The position numbers and the translations under genes are program-made. Shown here piece after piece: positions 1 through 8,637 of a DNA stretch of 59,545 nt (its first letter is position 1; every line of letters begins with the position of its first letter). Origin of the DNA: Phocaeicola sartorii JCM 17136 = DSM 21941 (GTDB lineage Bacteria; Bacteroidota; Bacteroidia; Bacteroidales; Bacteroidaceae); NCBI RefSeq assembly GCF_000614185.1, contig NZ_BAKM01000033.1, positions 1 through 59,545 of the forward strand, given 5' to 3'. The notes beneath the pieces were generated by a model, which was not told the origin of the DNA, did not search any database, and saw only the letters and a program-made list of their open reading frames with translations.

Positions 1-31
1 GCACACATAGTAAATAAAGGTACTTCATAGA

Positions 32-253
32 TTAGTCCAGAGTAAAAGGCGTGAGAACATATTCCACTTTCTCTCCGGTACTACAAGTTACATTTCCACT
101 ACCCAGACATATATCATGTCCAAATTCTCCTGCGGCCAATGCTTCCACATTATCTAAAAAGAGCTTACTCTCTTCCGTCTTTCCGGATTTCTTTTCCAAG
201 ACCATTACTGACATTACTATTACAATAGTAAAAAACGCAAATACTTTTTTCAT
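32..253 (-). CDS. NVEALA-family small secreted peptide
   Basis: A 73-residue protein. A hydrophobic N-terminal segment (about residues 3-19, after MKK) looks like a signal or leader sequence. The hallmark NVEALA motif follows at residues 35-40, then a short Gly/Cys-rich tail with two cysteines (C49, C57). Only the family name is established (Pfam NVEALA, small putative exported proteins of Bacteroides); its function is unknown. The frame stays open upstream, but the MKK start gives a standard leader. The gene is divergent from the membrane-bound winged-helix regulator that starts at 506, with about 250 bases between them, and a BF3164-type lipoprotein lies 2 kb away. These families tend to occur together, which suggests a shared role; that is inference. 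Confidence 0.85.
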   Translation of the reverse strand: MKKVFAFFTIVIVMSVMVLEKKSGKTEESKLFLDNVEALAAGEFGHDICLGSGNVTCSTGEKVEYVLTPFTLD

Positions 254-451
254 TTGTTTATCAATTTTTGTGTGAAGGTAGACAACATACATCGGGCACA
301 CAAATTTTTCACCTTAAATTCATCTTAAGACGACCTTAAAGTTTTCTTAAGGTCCCAAAAACGCCCATTTCATCGAAAGCATTATCAGTACCCCCAATAA
401 CATGATTCATGTCATCAAACTACATTTTTTCTCTGATTTATAAATTTTCTT

Positions 452-481
452 TTTGAAAATGATATAAATGATGTATCTTTG
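452..481 (+). promoter_or_regulatory. Bacteroides-type promoter (TTTG / TATCTTTG)
   Basis: TTTG at 452-455 and TATCTTTG at 474-481 are separated by 18 bases, matching the Bacteroides -33/-7 consensus TTTG and TAnnTTTG. The -7 box overlaps an upstream ATG-like start at 479, so the regulator should start at ATG 506 instead. Confidence 0.75.
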
Positions 482-505
482 CAACTACTAACACGAGCTA
501 AAGAC

Positions 506-1474
506 ATGAAAAAACCGACAAACCTATTCAATTCCGGCTTTATTACAGTGGGGTGGATTGTATTCATCCTGTTATGTTATACGACTTTTAAAGATGAAAA
601 AGCAAATGTCCTGAAAAAAATGAAGGACAGCCTGCAAGAAACAACCAATATTGATTATCAAGAACGATTAAACAAAATACTGATTAGTTATCGTCCTTTA
701 GGCAGAAAAATAAAAGGTATCCAAATAAAATGTGCAGATAGTATAGAAACCATTTATTTTGAAGACAGCACCCATGAGTCACTGGCCACCCAGCTGGCCA
801 ATCAGTATGTAATGGCCCAAACCAATTCTGTCAAACCTGACCATTTTAATAAGATCTTTCGAAAAGAATGGGAAAAGAATGGGATTTTCGCTGCAAAGAC
901 GGGAATCATTTACTGCCACAACAAGAAAAAAGTATTCAGTGACAATGATTCCATCTCCTTCCAGTCGGCTCTTGTCACCCCTGTACAAATGATAGACGCT
1001 AGACAAACCGCCAGTGTACAGGCATGGGCTATGATTCATTGGACAGAAATAGTAAAACATACCGTTCCTAAAGTATTATGGAGCATCATTGCTTATTTCA
1101 TTGTCTTGTTGTGGGTGTCTCTGTCATTCCTGAAAAAGCCACTGAAAAAAGATATCCCTGAAAGCCATCTTCCCAAACAATTTGGAAAGATGACTTTAAA
1201 GTTGGAAAGTAAGAAATTGTATATCAACGACCAACCGTGTCCCATAGCACCTACGGATTTCAAACTGCTGGCACTATTCATCAATGCGCCGGAACATTTT
1301 CTAACCAAAGAAGACATAAAGAATGTACTTTGGCCAAAAGAGGACAAGCCAGACAATAAAATACATTGTCATATTTCTACCCTTAAATCCTCAATAAAAA
1401 ACTTTCCCAAATACCAGATAATAACAGAACCTGGAAAAGGATACCGGTTGATTCTTTCTCAAACAAATGAATGA
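506..1474 (+). CDS. Membrane-anchored winged-helix transcriptional regulator
   Basis: A protein of 322 residues. An N-terminal membrane segment (about residues 10-28) is followed by a roughly 150-residue extracytoplasmic region, a second membrane helix near residues 188-210, and a C-terminal OmpR/PhoB-type winged-helix DNA-binding domain (about residues 230-320, ending in a GKGYRL wing). This is a one-component sensor resembling ToxR/CadC, but with the DNA-binding domain at the C-terminus after two membrane passes. I do not recognise the sensing domain. The start at 506 is preferred because a promoter -7 box covers the earlier start. It is divergent from the NVEALA gene, whose control is an obvious candidate role; that is inference from position. 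Confidence 0.8.
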   Translation: MKKPTNLFNSGFITVGWIVFILLCYTTFKDEKANVLKKMKDSLQETTNIDYQERLNKILISYRPLGRKIKGIQIKCADSIETIYFEDSTHESLATQLANQYVMAQTNSVKPDHFNKIFRKEWEKNGIFAAKTGIIYCHNKKKVFSDNDSISFQSALVTPVQMIDARQTASVQAWAMIHWTEIVKHTVPKVLWSIIAYFIVLLWVSLSFLKKPLKKDIPESHLPKQFGKMTLKLESKKLYINDQPCPIAPTDFKLLALFINAPEHFLTKEDIKNVLWPKEDKPDNKIHCHISTLKSSIKNFPKYQIITEPGKGYRLILSQTNE

Positions 1475-1660
1475 GTTCATTTCCAACAACACAGTTCAAG
1501 CCTTGTCCTTAGGTTATGAAAGGAGATAAACATACGGCTGAAACGGAAGTGAGGGGAAGTCGTTTCAGATCTAAACAGTTGATAGTCTGTGTGTATTACA
1601 TAATATGACAGGATGAAGGAAGAAGGAGAAATACCGACTTAGTGAGAGAGTCATGCAATG

Positions 1661-1778
1661 AGCAAGCTTGGCTTGTACACGAAACAAGCTAGGCTTGTAC
1701 ACGGAACAAACTAGCCTTGTACACGGAACAAACTAGCCTTGTACACTGAACAAGCTAGGCTCGTGCACTGAACATGCT
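1661..1778. repeat. Tandem array of five 22-bp repeats
   Basis: Five consecutive 22-base units at 1661-1682, 1683-1704, 1705-1726, 1727-1748 and 1749-1770, plus a partial sixth. Units contain the near-palindromic core CAAGCTAGGCTTG followed by TACACGGA or close variants. There are no spacers, so this is not CRISPR. It fills most of the 334-base gap (1475-1808) after the winged-helix regulator; nothing else was recognised there. Confidence 0.85.
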
Positions 1779-1862
1779 GGCGTATTTTTAAAACGTACTG
1801 GTATGTTTTTAAAAACTGAAGATGTTTTTTTTAAACATGAAGGCACATTTTTTAACATTCGT
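1779..1862. repeat. Four degenerate 21-bp AT-rich tandem repeats
   Basis: Four units of 21 bases (1779-1799, 1800-1820, 1821-1841, 1842-1862), each with a poly-T tract followed by an A tract and flanked by G-starting ends. They directly continue the 22-bp array and run into the 3' end of a truncated ATPase gene, whose family-like sequence stops where the repeats begin. Confidence 0.6.
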
Positions 1863-2330
1863 CATCAGATAGGTGTTATGTGATAATGTAAAAATCTGAC
1901 AATCCAAAGCAAACAACCGCTTGCACACCTCAAAAGCTAAGCGAAAATGATAGAAAGCATCAAACTCATCTATAAACACAAACGAGGCTTCGTTCATGCG
2001 TTTCAGCCAAAAATACAATAATTGCAACGACTGTGTACCTGTTGATGCTATTACTCTAAAGGGGACTTCATTTTTATCTATTTGGCAAAGAATCTGCTTA
2101 TCCGTAATATTATGTGTAATAAACTGGAAAGTCTGACCACTTACTTTTTGTAAAAAATCAGAGAAATCATCAAGTAGATTGTTTGTGATGATAAACTCAT
2201 CCAACATTGTTATATTTGTTTCAAGCCCAATAAATTCACGGACATCAAGATTCCTGAACCAAAGCATGGAATTGACAAACCTACTGAGCTTGATCAGATA
2301 ATGTTCTGAAATAAAATGCTTAACCGACAC
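1809..2330 (-). pseudogene. Truncated AAA (OLD/AAA_15-like) ATPase remnant
   Basis: About 173 codons matching the C-terminal half of AAA-type ATPases of the AAA_15/OLD-like group. The Walker B strand is visible as FVFIDEFDAFYH, followed by LSHNTYLMTN, which matches the sensor region (typically SHN with a hydroxyl residue nearby). The Walker A N-terminal half is absent: the frame opens at a GTG (2330) just after a stop and has no P-loop. After TYLMTN the sequence changes to low-complexity Lys/Phe residues encoded by the AT-rich tandem repeats, so the 3' end is lost as well. No single-base fix restores it, unlike the frameshifted genes elsewhere. I call it a genuine decayed fragment, perhaps of a retron-, abortive-infection- or toxin-associated ATPase. 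Confidence 0.7.
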
Positions 2331-2405
2331 CGCAAAGAGACGCGAAATCTTTTTCTATCTCCGATGACAGAGCCTTCTGCTTTTTTCTGTTCTTTTTCAC
2401 CTCCT

Positions 2406-3480
2406 CTATTCCAGTTCAAGAGAGAACTTCACTATCTGCTCATCTGCATTAACATCTGTGCCGAACAGCAGACCGGCAGCCTCATCCACATAAATACCGG
2501 TTATAGGGCGGTCCAGCACACTGGTTTTCACCACGTCACCTTCATGGGTGAATATACGGAATATCCTCCTCCTTGCTTATAGCGTCGGCCAGTTTTATAA
2601 TGTCCTTGAACTGACGGCCATCGTAAATGGTATAAATGTATTTGTCAGTCACCTGCACATCATAGTAGCAGATTCTGCCTGCCGGAAAACCATGTCCTTC
2701 AGGGCTCACCTTAAATTGGGGATCGCCATCCGCACCCGTTTTCCCGATATGCTTTTGTGACACCATGTCGTAAATATCAAGTCTTTCTCCAAACTGAGTG
2801 ACGGCAACCAATATCTTTTTATCCGGACTGAACGAGATAAAGCTGTTCCATCCCTGTGCCACGGCGGGCGCGCTCTTCTTCAACAGCTCCGGATCGGACA
2901 CAGGTATCTGTCCGAACTTACGGAGCAATTCACCGGAAGTGAGTGAAGCCCAGCTGAAACGATTCTCACCGGAATAATCGGGAATAACAACAGTAGAGGC
3001 ATCTTTCATATCAAAATCAAGGGAACGGAACAAACGCTTGTCCAACAAAAGGTCTTTTTCCAGTCTGGGGGACTCACCTCCGGCTATACCGCTATATTGA
3101 TACATCCTGCCCTTACCGTCATCGAGCACCCACACCGTGTCCTGTCCAGCAAAACGGACATTCGACGCATAAACGGACTCACCCGGACCTTCCCCACGCT
3201 TCCCGAAAGAAGACTGATACTGAAAATCGGGATACGTAAATACATGATAATAATAATCGGCATTGTGCAAATCCAATATCACCGCCTCGTCACCCTGCAC
3301 ACGCATACGGTAGGCATACCGCAGCAGGGCAGTATCAACGGGAATTGTCTCCCCTTGCAGAACCTCCCCCTTCCGCACCGCTTCTTCCATAATCAACTCA
3401 CCGGACACTGGCTGCTGGCGCTGACCGGTACATGCCACCAACAAAGGAAATAAAATGCATAGTAATTGTTTGTTTCTCAT
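2406..3480 (-). CDS. BF3164-type beta-propeller lipoprotein (one frameshift)
   Basis: A lipoprotein of the BF3164/TolB-like six-bladed propeller family. The start at 3480 is followed by a signal sequence and the lipobox LLVACTGQ. The blades are visible as repeats such as KRGEGPGE and FISFSPDKKI. The reading frame breaks near 2558-2559: removing one G from a GG pair continues it as a typical family C-terminus (ending in FSLELE before the stop at 2406), giving about 357 residues, the usual length. The sequenced frame stops early at 2542. The break is probably a sequencing insertion. The function is unknown; the family often accompanies NVEALA peptides, one of which lies at 32-253. Confidence 0.85.
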
Positions 3481-3767
3481 TCGAGTTCTATATTTAACTA
3501 TTGGGTACAAAGTAAACAAACTATTCACAGAAACAAGAAAAAAGAACCTTCGTTTTATCTTAATTCTTCATTTTAGGTTCATTACAAATCTCTCTTTTCC
3601 TTTATTTGATCTCCATTTTCCCCCATTTCATCGAAGTTCCGGCACTTTTCCACCTTTTAAACAGGAAAACAGGATCATAGATGAAAAGATAGGATTCCTG
3701 ACGATTCGCCGGACCGGAAAACGGAAAATAAAGGGAATGCCGCACAGCATTTTACGAGAAGTTTTCG
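3481..3767. other. Intergenic region between divergent genes
   Basis: About 290 bases, AT-rich, between the start of the BF3164-type lipoprotein (leftward) and the promoter of the TerB/J-domain gene (rightward). An open frame crosses it upstream of 3803, but the promoter inside it argues it is untranslated. A possible leftward promoter with an imperfect ACTTTG box lies near 3500. Nothing else was recognised. Confidence 0.5.
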
Positions 3768-3775
3768 TATTTTTG
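3768..3775 (+). promoter_or_regulatory. Bacteroides -7 promoter box TATTTTTG
   Basis: TATTTTTG matches TAnnTTTG and sits 27 bases before the ATG at 3803. It supports that start over longer upstream frames. No clear TTTG -33 box is seen. Confidence 0.5.
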
Positions 3776-3802
3776 CCTGCTGAACGAAAAACAAGAAGAA
3801 TA

Positions 3803-4585
3803 ATGGGAGCAGGAAAATGGATTGGTGGTATCCTGGGATTCATGACCATGGGACCGCTGGGAGCCTTGGCAGGATTTGCCCTAGGCTCATTGCTGGATGG
3901 GAACAACGGACTTTTCGGCAATACATACGAAAAAGGACAGGCGGAAGCCGGAAACAAGGATGAAGGACAGCGGAACAGTTTTTTATTCTCCATGCTGGTG
4001 ATGGCATCCTACATTATCCGTGCGGACGGACGCATCATGCACAGCGAAATGGAATATGTACGCCGATTCTTAAGAATGAACTTCGGTGAAGGGGCGGTCA
4101 TCCAGGGAGAACAGATCTTGCTGAATCTTTTTGAGCAGCGCAAACAGATGGAGCGTCAGAACCCGATGGCGTTTAAAAATACCATTCATGAATGCGGCGC
4201 ACAAATAGCCGCAAATCTGTCTTACGGACAACGACTGCAATTGCTGGACTTTCTGGTAAACATAGCCAAAAGTGACGGCACCGTATGCGCTGAAGAAATA
4301 ACAGCCTTAAAAGAGGTGGCACAATGCATGGGACTGTCGCCCCAAGAAGTGGAGTCCATGCTGAACCTGAGCGGAAACTCGCTGGAGGAGGCTTACAAAG
4401 TGCTTGAAATCACCCCGACAGCCACCAATGAGGAGGTACGCGCCGCCTATCGCCGCCTGGCTTTAAAACATCACCCCGACCGTGTCGCCACATTGGGTGA
4501 GGATGTGAAAAAAGCGGCTGAGGAGAAGTTCCAGCAAATCAATAACGCTAAAGAACGGATTTATAAAGCCAGAGGAATAAAGTAA
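3803..4585 (+). CDS. TerB and J-domain protein (DjlA-like co-chaperone)
   Basis: A protein of 260 residues. The N-terminus has a glycine-rich hydrophobic segment (about residues 5-30, GALAGFALGSLLDG) that may insert in the membrane. A TerB-like all-helical domain follows (about residues 50-180). A C-terminal J domain (about residues 193-258) carries the diagnostic HPD tripeptide in LKHHPDRV. This is the DjlA layout: a co-chaperone that stimulates the Hsp70 DnaK through the J domain. The TerB region is thought to sense or bind metal or membrane partners, but its role here is unknown. It stands alone, converging on prfC. Confidence 0.85.
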   Translation: MGAGKWIGGILGFMTMGPLGALAGFALGSLLDGNNGLFGNTYEKGQAEAGNKDEGQRNSFLFSMLVMASYIIRADGRIMHSEMEYVRRFLRMNFGEGAVIQGEQILLNLFEQRKQMERQNPMAFKNTIHECGAQIAANLSYGQRLQLLDFLVNIAKSDGTVCAEEITALKEVAQCMGLSPQEVESMLNLSGNSLEEAYKVLEITPTATNEEVRAAYRRLALKHHPDRVATLGEDVKKAAEEKFQQINNAKERIYKARGIK

Positions 4586-4766
4586 GAAAGGATTCCGTCT
4601 TTCACCCGAAATTCATGCAAGATTGCCATACTCGCCCAACAAGCAGGAATTTCTATAAACGCTTTTATAAAATCAGCTGTGGAAAAACAGGGTGCAACCA
4701 TCCGTTACACCCTTATCCCCTGTCTTTGAATTTTGTAACAGCGGCTTTTCTTTTTATTGGTTCTTT

Positions 4767-6335
4767 TTAAAACTCGCTGGTGAAATGGAACCGAATATGC
4801 TTGAAGTCCATTTGCGCCATTTGAAGTACATAATTGCTATCGGCCAGGAATACATCCCGTCCTTCACGGTCCTTGGCCATGTACTGATATTTGCGTTTCT
4901 TGAATGCTTCCAGTTCTTCGGGGTCGTCACTTTCCACCCAACAGGCTTTATATAAGCTGATAGGTTCCCAACGGCACTTTGCATTATATTCATTCTCCAG
5001 ACGGTACTGGATCACTTCAAACTGCAACTGTCCTACCGTACCGATAATCTTACGGCCATTGAACTGGTTGACAAACAACTGCGCCACACCCTCATCCATC
5101 AACTGGTCAATGCCTTTCGCCAATTGCTTCTGCTTCATGGGATCCGCATTCTCAATGTATTTGAACATCTCGGGCGAGAAACTGGGAATTCCACGGAAAT
5201 GAAGTTTCTCTCCTTCAGTCAGCGTATCACCGATCTTGAAGGTTCCGTTGTCCGGCAAACCGATGATATCTCCCGCCCAAGCCTCATCCACCGTGGTCTT
5301 GCGCTGTGCCATGAACTGGGTGGGGGAAGAGAAACGCATCGTCTTTTCATGACGCACATGGTAATAGGGAGTGTTACGGGAGAACTTGCCCGAACAGATT
5401 TTACAGAACGCGATACAGGAGCGATGGTTGGGGTCAATGTTGGCGGTAATCTTGAAGACGAATCCGGTGAATTTAGATTCATCAGGTTCCACTTCGCGCT
5501 CTTCGGTCTTGGTAGGACGGGGACTTGGAGCAATTTCTACAAACGTATCCAGCAGTTCCTGCACTCCGAAATTATTCAATGCCGAACCGAAAAAGACAGG
5601 AGCCATCTCACCTTTCAGGTACTCATCCACATTGAATTCAGGATAGACACCGTCAATCAGCTCCAGCTCCCCACGCAGTTTCTCAGCCAGAGGAGCACCG
5701 ATCTGATTGTCCAGCTCTTCCGTATTTATATCCACTTCCACCTTTTCAGTCACCACTTGTTTGGAAGGCTGGAAAAGATTCAGTTTATGTTCGTAAAGAT
5801 TATACACGCCCTTGAAACGGGGTCCGCTTTCAATAGGCCATGTCAGCGGACGTACATGGATGACGAGTTCTTCCTCCAGTTCGTCCAGCAGGTCGAACGG
5901 GTCTTTCGCCTCACGGTCCATCTTGTTGACAAATATGATTACCGGAGTATTACGCATACGGCATACTTCCATCAGCTTGCGTGTCTGTGTTTCCACACCT
6001 TTCGCACCGTCTACTACGATGATAACGCTGTCCACGGCTGTCAAGGTACGGTAAGTATCCTCGGCAAAGTCCTGGTGACCCGGAGTATCCAGAATATTGA
6101 TTTTATAGTCATTGTAATCAAACTCCATCACGGAGGTGGTCACAGAGATACCACGCTGCTTTTCAATGTCCATCCAGTCGGATGTGGCAGTCTTCTTTAT
6201 CTTATTACTCTTTACGGCTCCGGCCACCTGTATCTGTCCGCCAAAAAGCAGCAGTTTTTCGGTCAATGAGGTCTTACCGGCATCCGGGTGTGCGATAATC
6301 GCAAACGTCCGTCTTCTTTCTATTTCACTATTCAT
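4767..6335 (-). CDS. prfC: Peptide chain release factor 3
   Basis: A translational GTPase of 522 residues, the full family length. It recycles release factors RF1/RF2 from the ribosome after peptide release. The G motifs are clear: P-loop [10 protein letters not shown] near residue 16, the switch-II motif DTPGHQDF, and NKMDR. The RF3-specific region and a C-terminal domain follow. It is the last gene of a leftward operon: only 6 bases separate it from rfbD, which is preceded by DUF4924 and a LysE-type exporter. A 181-base gap follows to the convergent J-domain gene. A 1.1-kb open frame on the opposite strand is only a shadow. RF1 (prfA) lies at 30877. Confidence 0.97.
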   Translation of the reverse strand: MNSEIERRRTFAIIAHPDAGKTSLTEKLLLFGGQIQVAGAVKSNKIKKTATSDWMDIEKQRGISVTTSVMEFDYNDYKINILDTPGHQDFAEDTYRTLTAVDSVIIVVDGAKGVETQTRKLMEVCRMRNTPVIIFVNKMDREAKDPFDLLDELEEELVIHVRPLTWPIESGPRFKGVYNLYEHKLNLFQPSKQVVTEKVEVDINTEELDNQIGAPLAEKLRGELELIDGVYPEFNVDEYLKGEMAPVFFGSALNNFGVQELLDTFVEIAPSPRPTKTEEREVEPDESKFTGFVFKITANIDPNHRSCIAFCKICSGKFSRNTPYYHVRHEKTMRFSSPTQFMAQRKTTVDEAWAGDIIGLPDNGTFKIGDTLTEGEKLHFRGIPSFSPEMFKYIENADPMKQKQLAKGIDQLMDEGVAQLFVNQFNGRKIIGTVGQLQFEVIQYRLENEYNAKCRWEPISLYKACWVESDDPEELEAFKKRKYQYMAKDREGRDVFLADSNYVLQMAQMDFKHIRFHFTSEF

Positions 6336-6341
6336 ATACTA

Positions 6342-7199
6342 TTATGCATTTAATTCTTTGATACATGCCTCCAGGCTCTCTTCCCAATGGGGGATCTCGA
6401 TGCCGTAAGTAGTTTTAATCTTGGTCTTGTCCAGCACGGAGTAATGGGGCCGGGGAGCTTTTGCCGGATACTCATCCGTATGCAGGGGACTGACCTTGCA
6501 GGTTGTGATACCGGCAATGCGGTGGATGGCCTTGGTGAAATCGTACCAGGAGCATACCCCTTCGTCACTGAAATGATAGAGCCCCGGCACCACACCTTTA
6601 TGGATGGCCGCAAAGATGGCACGGGCCAGATCACGGGCGTATGTGGGGGTGCCAATCTGATCGAAGACCACGCCCAGAGACTCCCTCTCCCTTCCCAGAC
6701 GGATCATCGTTTTCACAAAATTGTTTCCAAAAGTGGAATAAAGCCATGCGGTACGGATAATCATTGTTTTTTTGCAATGCTCCAATGCATTCGTCTCACC
6801 GGCCAGCTTGGTCCTGCCGTAAACGGAGTTGGGACAAGGAATATCCTCCTCACCATAAGGAAGATGTCTCGTGCCATCAAACACATAATCCGTTGATATC
6901 TGGATAAACTCGCCTCCGTTGGCCTCGGCCGCCTTCGCCAGATAGCCCACAGCAGTTTCGTTCAGTCTGGTGCACAGCTCTATATCCTCTTCCGCCTTGT
7001 CCACCGCCGTATAGGCCGCACAGTTCACTATGACATGAATATCATGCTCTTTTACGAAAGCCGCCACCGCCCGCTCATCACAAATATCCAGTTCGGCCAC
7101 ATCCGTAAAGAAACAGGTATATTCCTTGTGCTCAGCCGAAAGCACACGCATCTCATTTCCCAATTGGCCGTTGGCGCCGGTCACCAATATATTCTTCAT
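6342..7199 (-). CDS. rfbD: dTDP-4-dehydrorhamnose reductase
   Basis: A 285-residue short-chain dehydrogenase of the RmlD/RfbD family, which makes dTDP-L-rhamnose for surface polysaccharide. The NAD(P)-binding glycine motif TGANGQLG is at residues 7-14, the catalytic YxxxK motif is in VYGRTKLAGE, and the active-site Thr/Ser is in STDYVFDG. No other rhamnose-pathway gene (rfbA/B/C) is adjacent, so the other steps must be encoded elsewhere. It lies between DUF4924 (15-base gap) and prfC (6-base gap) in one leftward operon. Confidence 0.95.
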   Translation of the reverse strand: MKNILVTGANGQLGNEMRVLSAEHKEYTCFFTDVAELDICDERAVAAFVKEHDIHVIVNCAAYTAVDKAEEDIELCTRLNETAVGYLAKAAEANGGEFIQISTDYVFDGTRHLPYGEEDIPCPNSVYGRTKLAGETNALEHCKKTMIIRTAWLYSTFGNNFVKTMIRLGRERESLGVVFDQIGTPTYARDLARAIFAAIHKGVVPGLYHFSDEGVCSWYDFTKAIHRIAGITTCKVSPLHTDEYPAKAPRPHYSVLDKTKIKTTYGIEIPHWEESLEACIKELNA

Positions 7200-7214
7200 T
7201 TCTGTTTTTATTAA

Positions 7215-7757
7215 TTAAAATTCCAATTCTCCTTTTTTATCTTCTATATAGTAGTTTGACAACATAGCCAGCAATGTCGAGATGACCTCCTGCGCCTTCC
7301 CCGTCTCCCCGCTGATTTCTTTCTTTTGCAATTTCAGCAACAAGATGCCATAAAGCGCCTCAAAGCAGGTCTCCAGCTCCGGCTCCTCTTTATCCGCTCC
7401 TTTGGCGCGTAACTCCACAATATAGGGCAACGCCTTGTAATAGGCCGAATTATAATAAGGGAACTTGGGGGAACGCAATAACTGCAAATGAAGGTCGGTG
7501 AGCCAGATGATGATGTTCCTGTTAATCTGCAAATGGCCTTTTTCCATGACTTCCTCACGGCGCATCATCTCAATCAGATCCATATACCACCGGGTAAGTT
7601 CCGCCCGCTGCTCTTCCGTAAGCGGATAAGGATCTATGATGGTGGTCTTTATCTTTTCTATATCACAGCCGTTGGCACGGATCAAATCCTCTATCTGCCA
7701 CATATATATAAGATACTCGGCTATATTCTTTTCTTTCAACTGCTTGGAAACGAACAT
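7215..7757 (-). CDS. DUF4924 family protein
   Basis: A 180-residue protein matching the Bacteroidetes family DUF4924 by its opening and overall helical pattern (MFVSKQLKEKNIAEYLIYMW). The sequence is mostly alpha-helical, Lys/Glu/Leu-rich, with no signal peptide or membrane segment, so probably cytoplasmic. The function is not known. It sits directly upstream of rfbD and 71 bases downstream of the LysE-type exporter in a leftward operon. Confidence 0.8.
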   Translation of the reverse strand: MFVSKQLKEKNIAEYLIYMWQIEDLIRANGCDIEKIKTTIIDPYPLTEEQRAELTRWYMDLIEMMRREEVMEKGHLQINRNIIIWLTDLHLQLLRSPKFPYYNSAYYKALPYIVELRAKGADKEEPELETCFEALYGILLLKLQKKEISGETGKAQEVISTLLAMLSNYYIEDKKGELEF

Positions 7758-7828
7758 ACTTTTTATATTAAAAATTGAGACTTAAAAATAAAAAAATCAA
7801 CGTATGGCATGCAAGACCTGTTTCTGTG

Positions 7829-8487
7829 TCAGTACATCGTTTTTCCTAAAATAGTGTAAATAAAACCTGCGGCCGAAATCAGCATCACCACAATGCCGAT
7901 CACACGATTCAAGATCCAGATGCCGCGTAAATTAAAACGGGTGCGTACCTTATTGACAAAATACGTTATCCCGAACCACCAGAGAAGCGCCCCCAGCACA
8001 ATAGCCAGATACCCCACCAGCTGAAAGCCTATGGGACTGCCCGGCATCACGAAAGAGAAACGGGCGAACAGACCAATGAACAGAAATATAATCAGGGGGT
8101 TGGAGAGAGTCACAAAAAAAGCAGTAACAAAATTATGAAGATAACTGCCCGGAGTGGAAGATACAGGACGGATGGACTGGACAGGATTGCTACGGAAGGT
8201 ATAGATACCGAAAAAGAACAACATGACACTGCCGATGATCTGTAACAGCACCTGGTTCTTTGCCAGAAAGTCATCCATAAAACTCATGCCATAACCTGTA
8301 ATCAAGGCATAGCCTATATCACTGAGGGCGGCTCCAAGACCGGTAACAAATCCATACCATCGTCCCTTGTTCAGTGTGCGCTGAATACAAAGTACCCCCA
8401 CAGGACCCAGCGGCGCGGAAACAACCACACCGACGATAAGCCTTTCACCAATAAATCGAGTATGGTTACTTGTTCTATCCAATTCAT
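7829..8487 (-). CDS. LysE-family exporter (one frameshift)
   Basis: An integral membrane exporter of the LysE/RhtB family, which exports amino acids or small solutes. The signature APLGPVGVLC with several TM helices is clear, and the product is about 219 residues. The reading frame needs one correction: starting at ATG 8487 the sequence reads MNWIEQVTILDLLVKG, then shifts near 8439 where a CC run appears one base short (AAGGCCTT is expected), and rejoins the frame that runs to the stop at 7829. An uncorrected call would instead start at a TTG at 8494 with an unlikely N-terminus. It is the first gene of the operon leading to prfC. Confidence 0.8.
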
Positions 8488-8563
8488 GCTGCAAAGATGC
8501 TACTTTTTTACGAAAGTACCTATATTTACACTCAAAATTCTTTCATACCCCGTCTCTTTTATA

Positions 8564-8571
8564 TAACTTTG
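8564..8571 (+). promoter_or_regulatory. Bacteroides -7 promoter box TAACTTTG
   Basis: TAACTTTG matches TAnnTTTG, 67 bases before the purL start. No clear -33 TTTG was found; TTTC lies at roughly the right distance. Confidence 0.5.
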
Positions 8572-8637
8572 CACCTTATTAATAGACCCTTGATATAAGA
8601 ACTAGTTTTCAATTAACAAAACAACTATAAAAGTGCT

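Noticed and set aside
479..505. Earlier ATG start for the winged-helix regulator
   Set aside because: It overlaps the promoter -7 box; ATG 506 is downstream of the promoter.
1661..1778. CRISPR-like array
   Set aside because: Repeats are directly adjacent with no spacers and no cas genes nearby; it is a simple tandem repeat.
3455..3802. N-terminal extension of the TerB/J-domain protein
   Set aside because: The open frame continues upstream, but the sequence has no protein-like character and contains the promoter at 3768.
5124..6269. Long open frame antisense to prfC (about 380 codons)
   Set aside because: It mirrors prfC on the other strand, with no family similarity, signal or promoter; it is a shadow of a GC-rich coding strand.
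8494..8494. TTG start for the LysE gene at 8494
   Set aside because: The N-terminus it gives is unlike the family; the ATG at 8487 with a corrected frame matches typical LysE starts.
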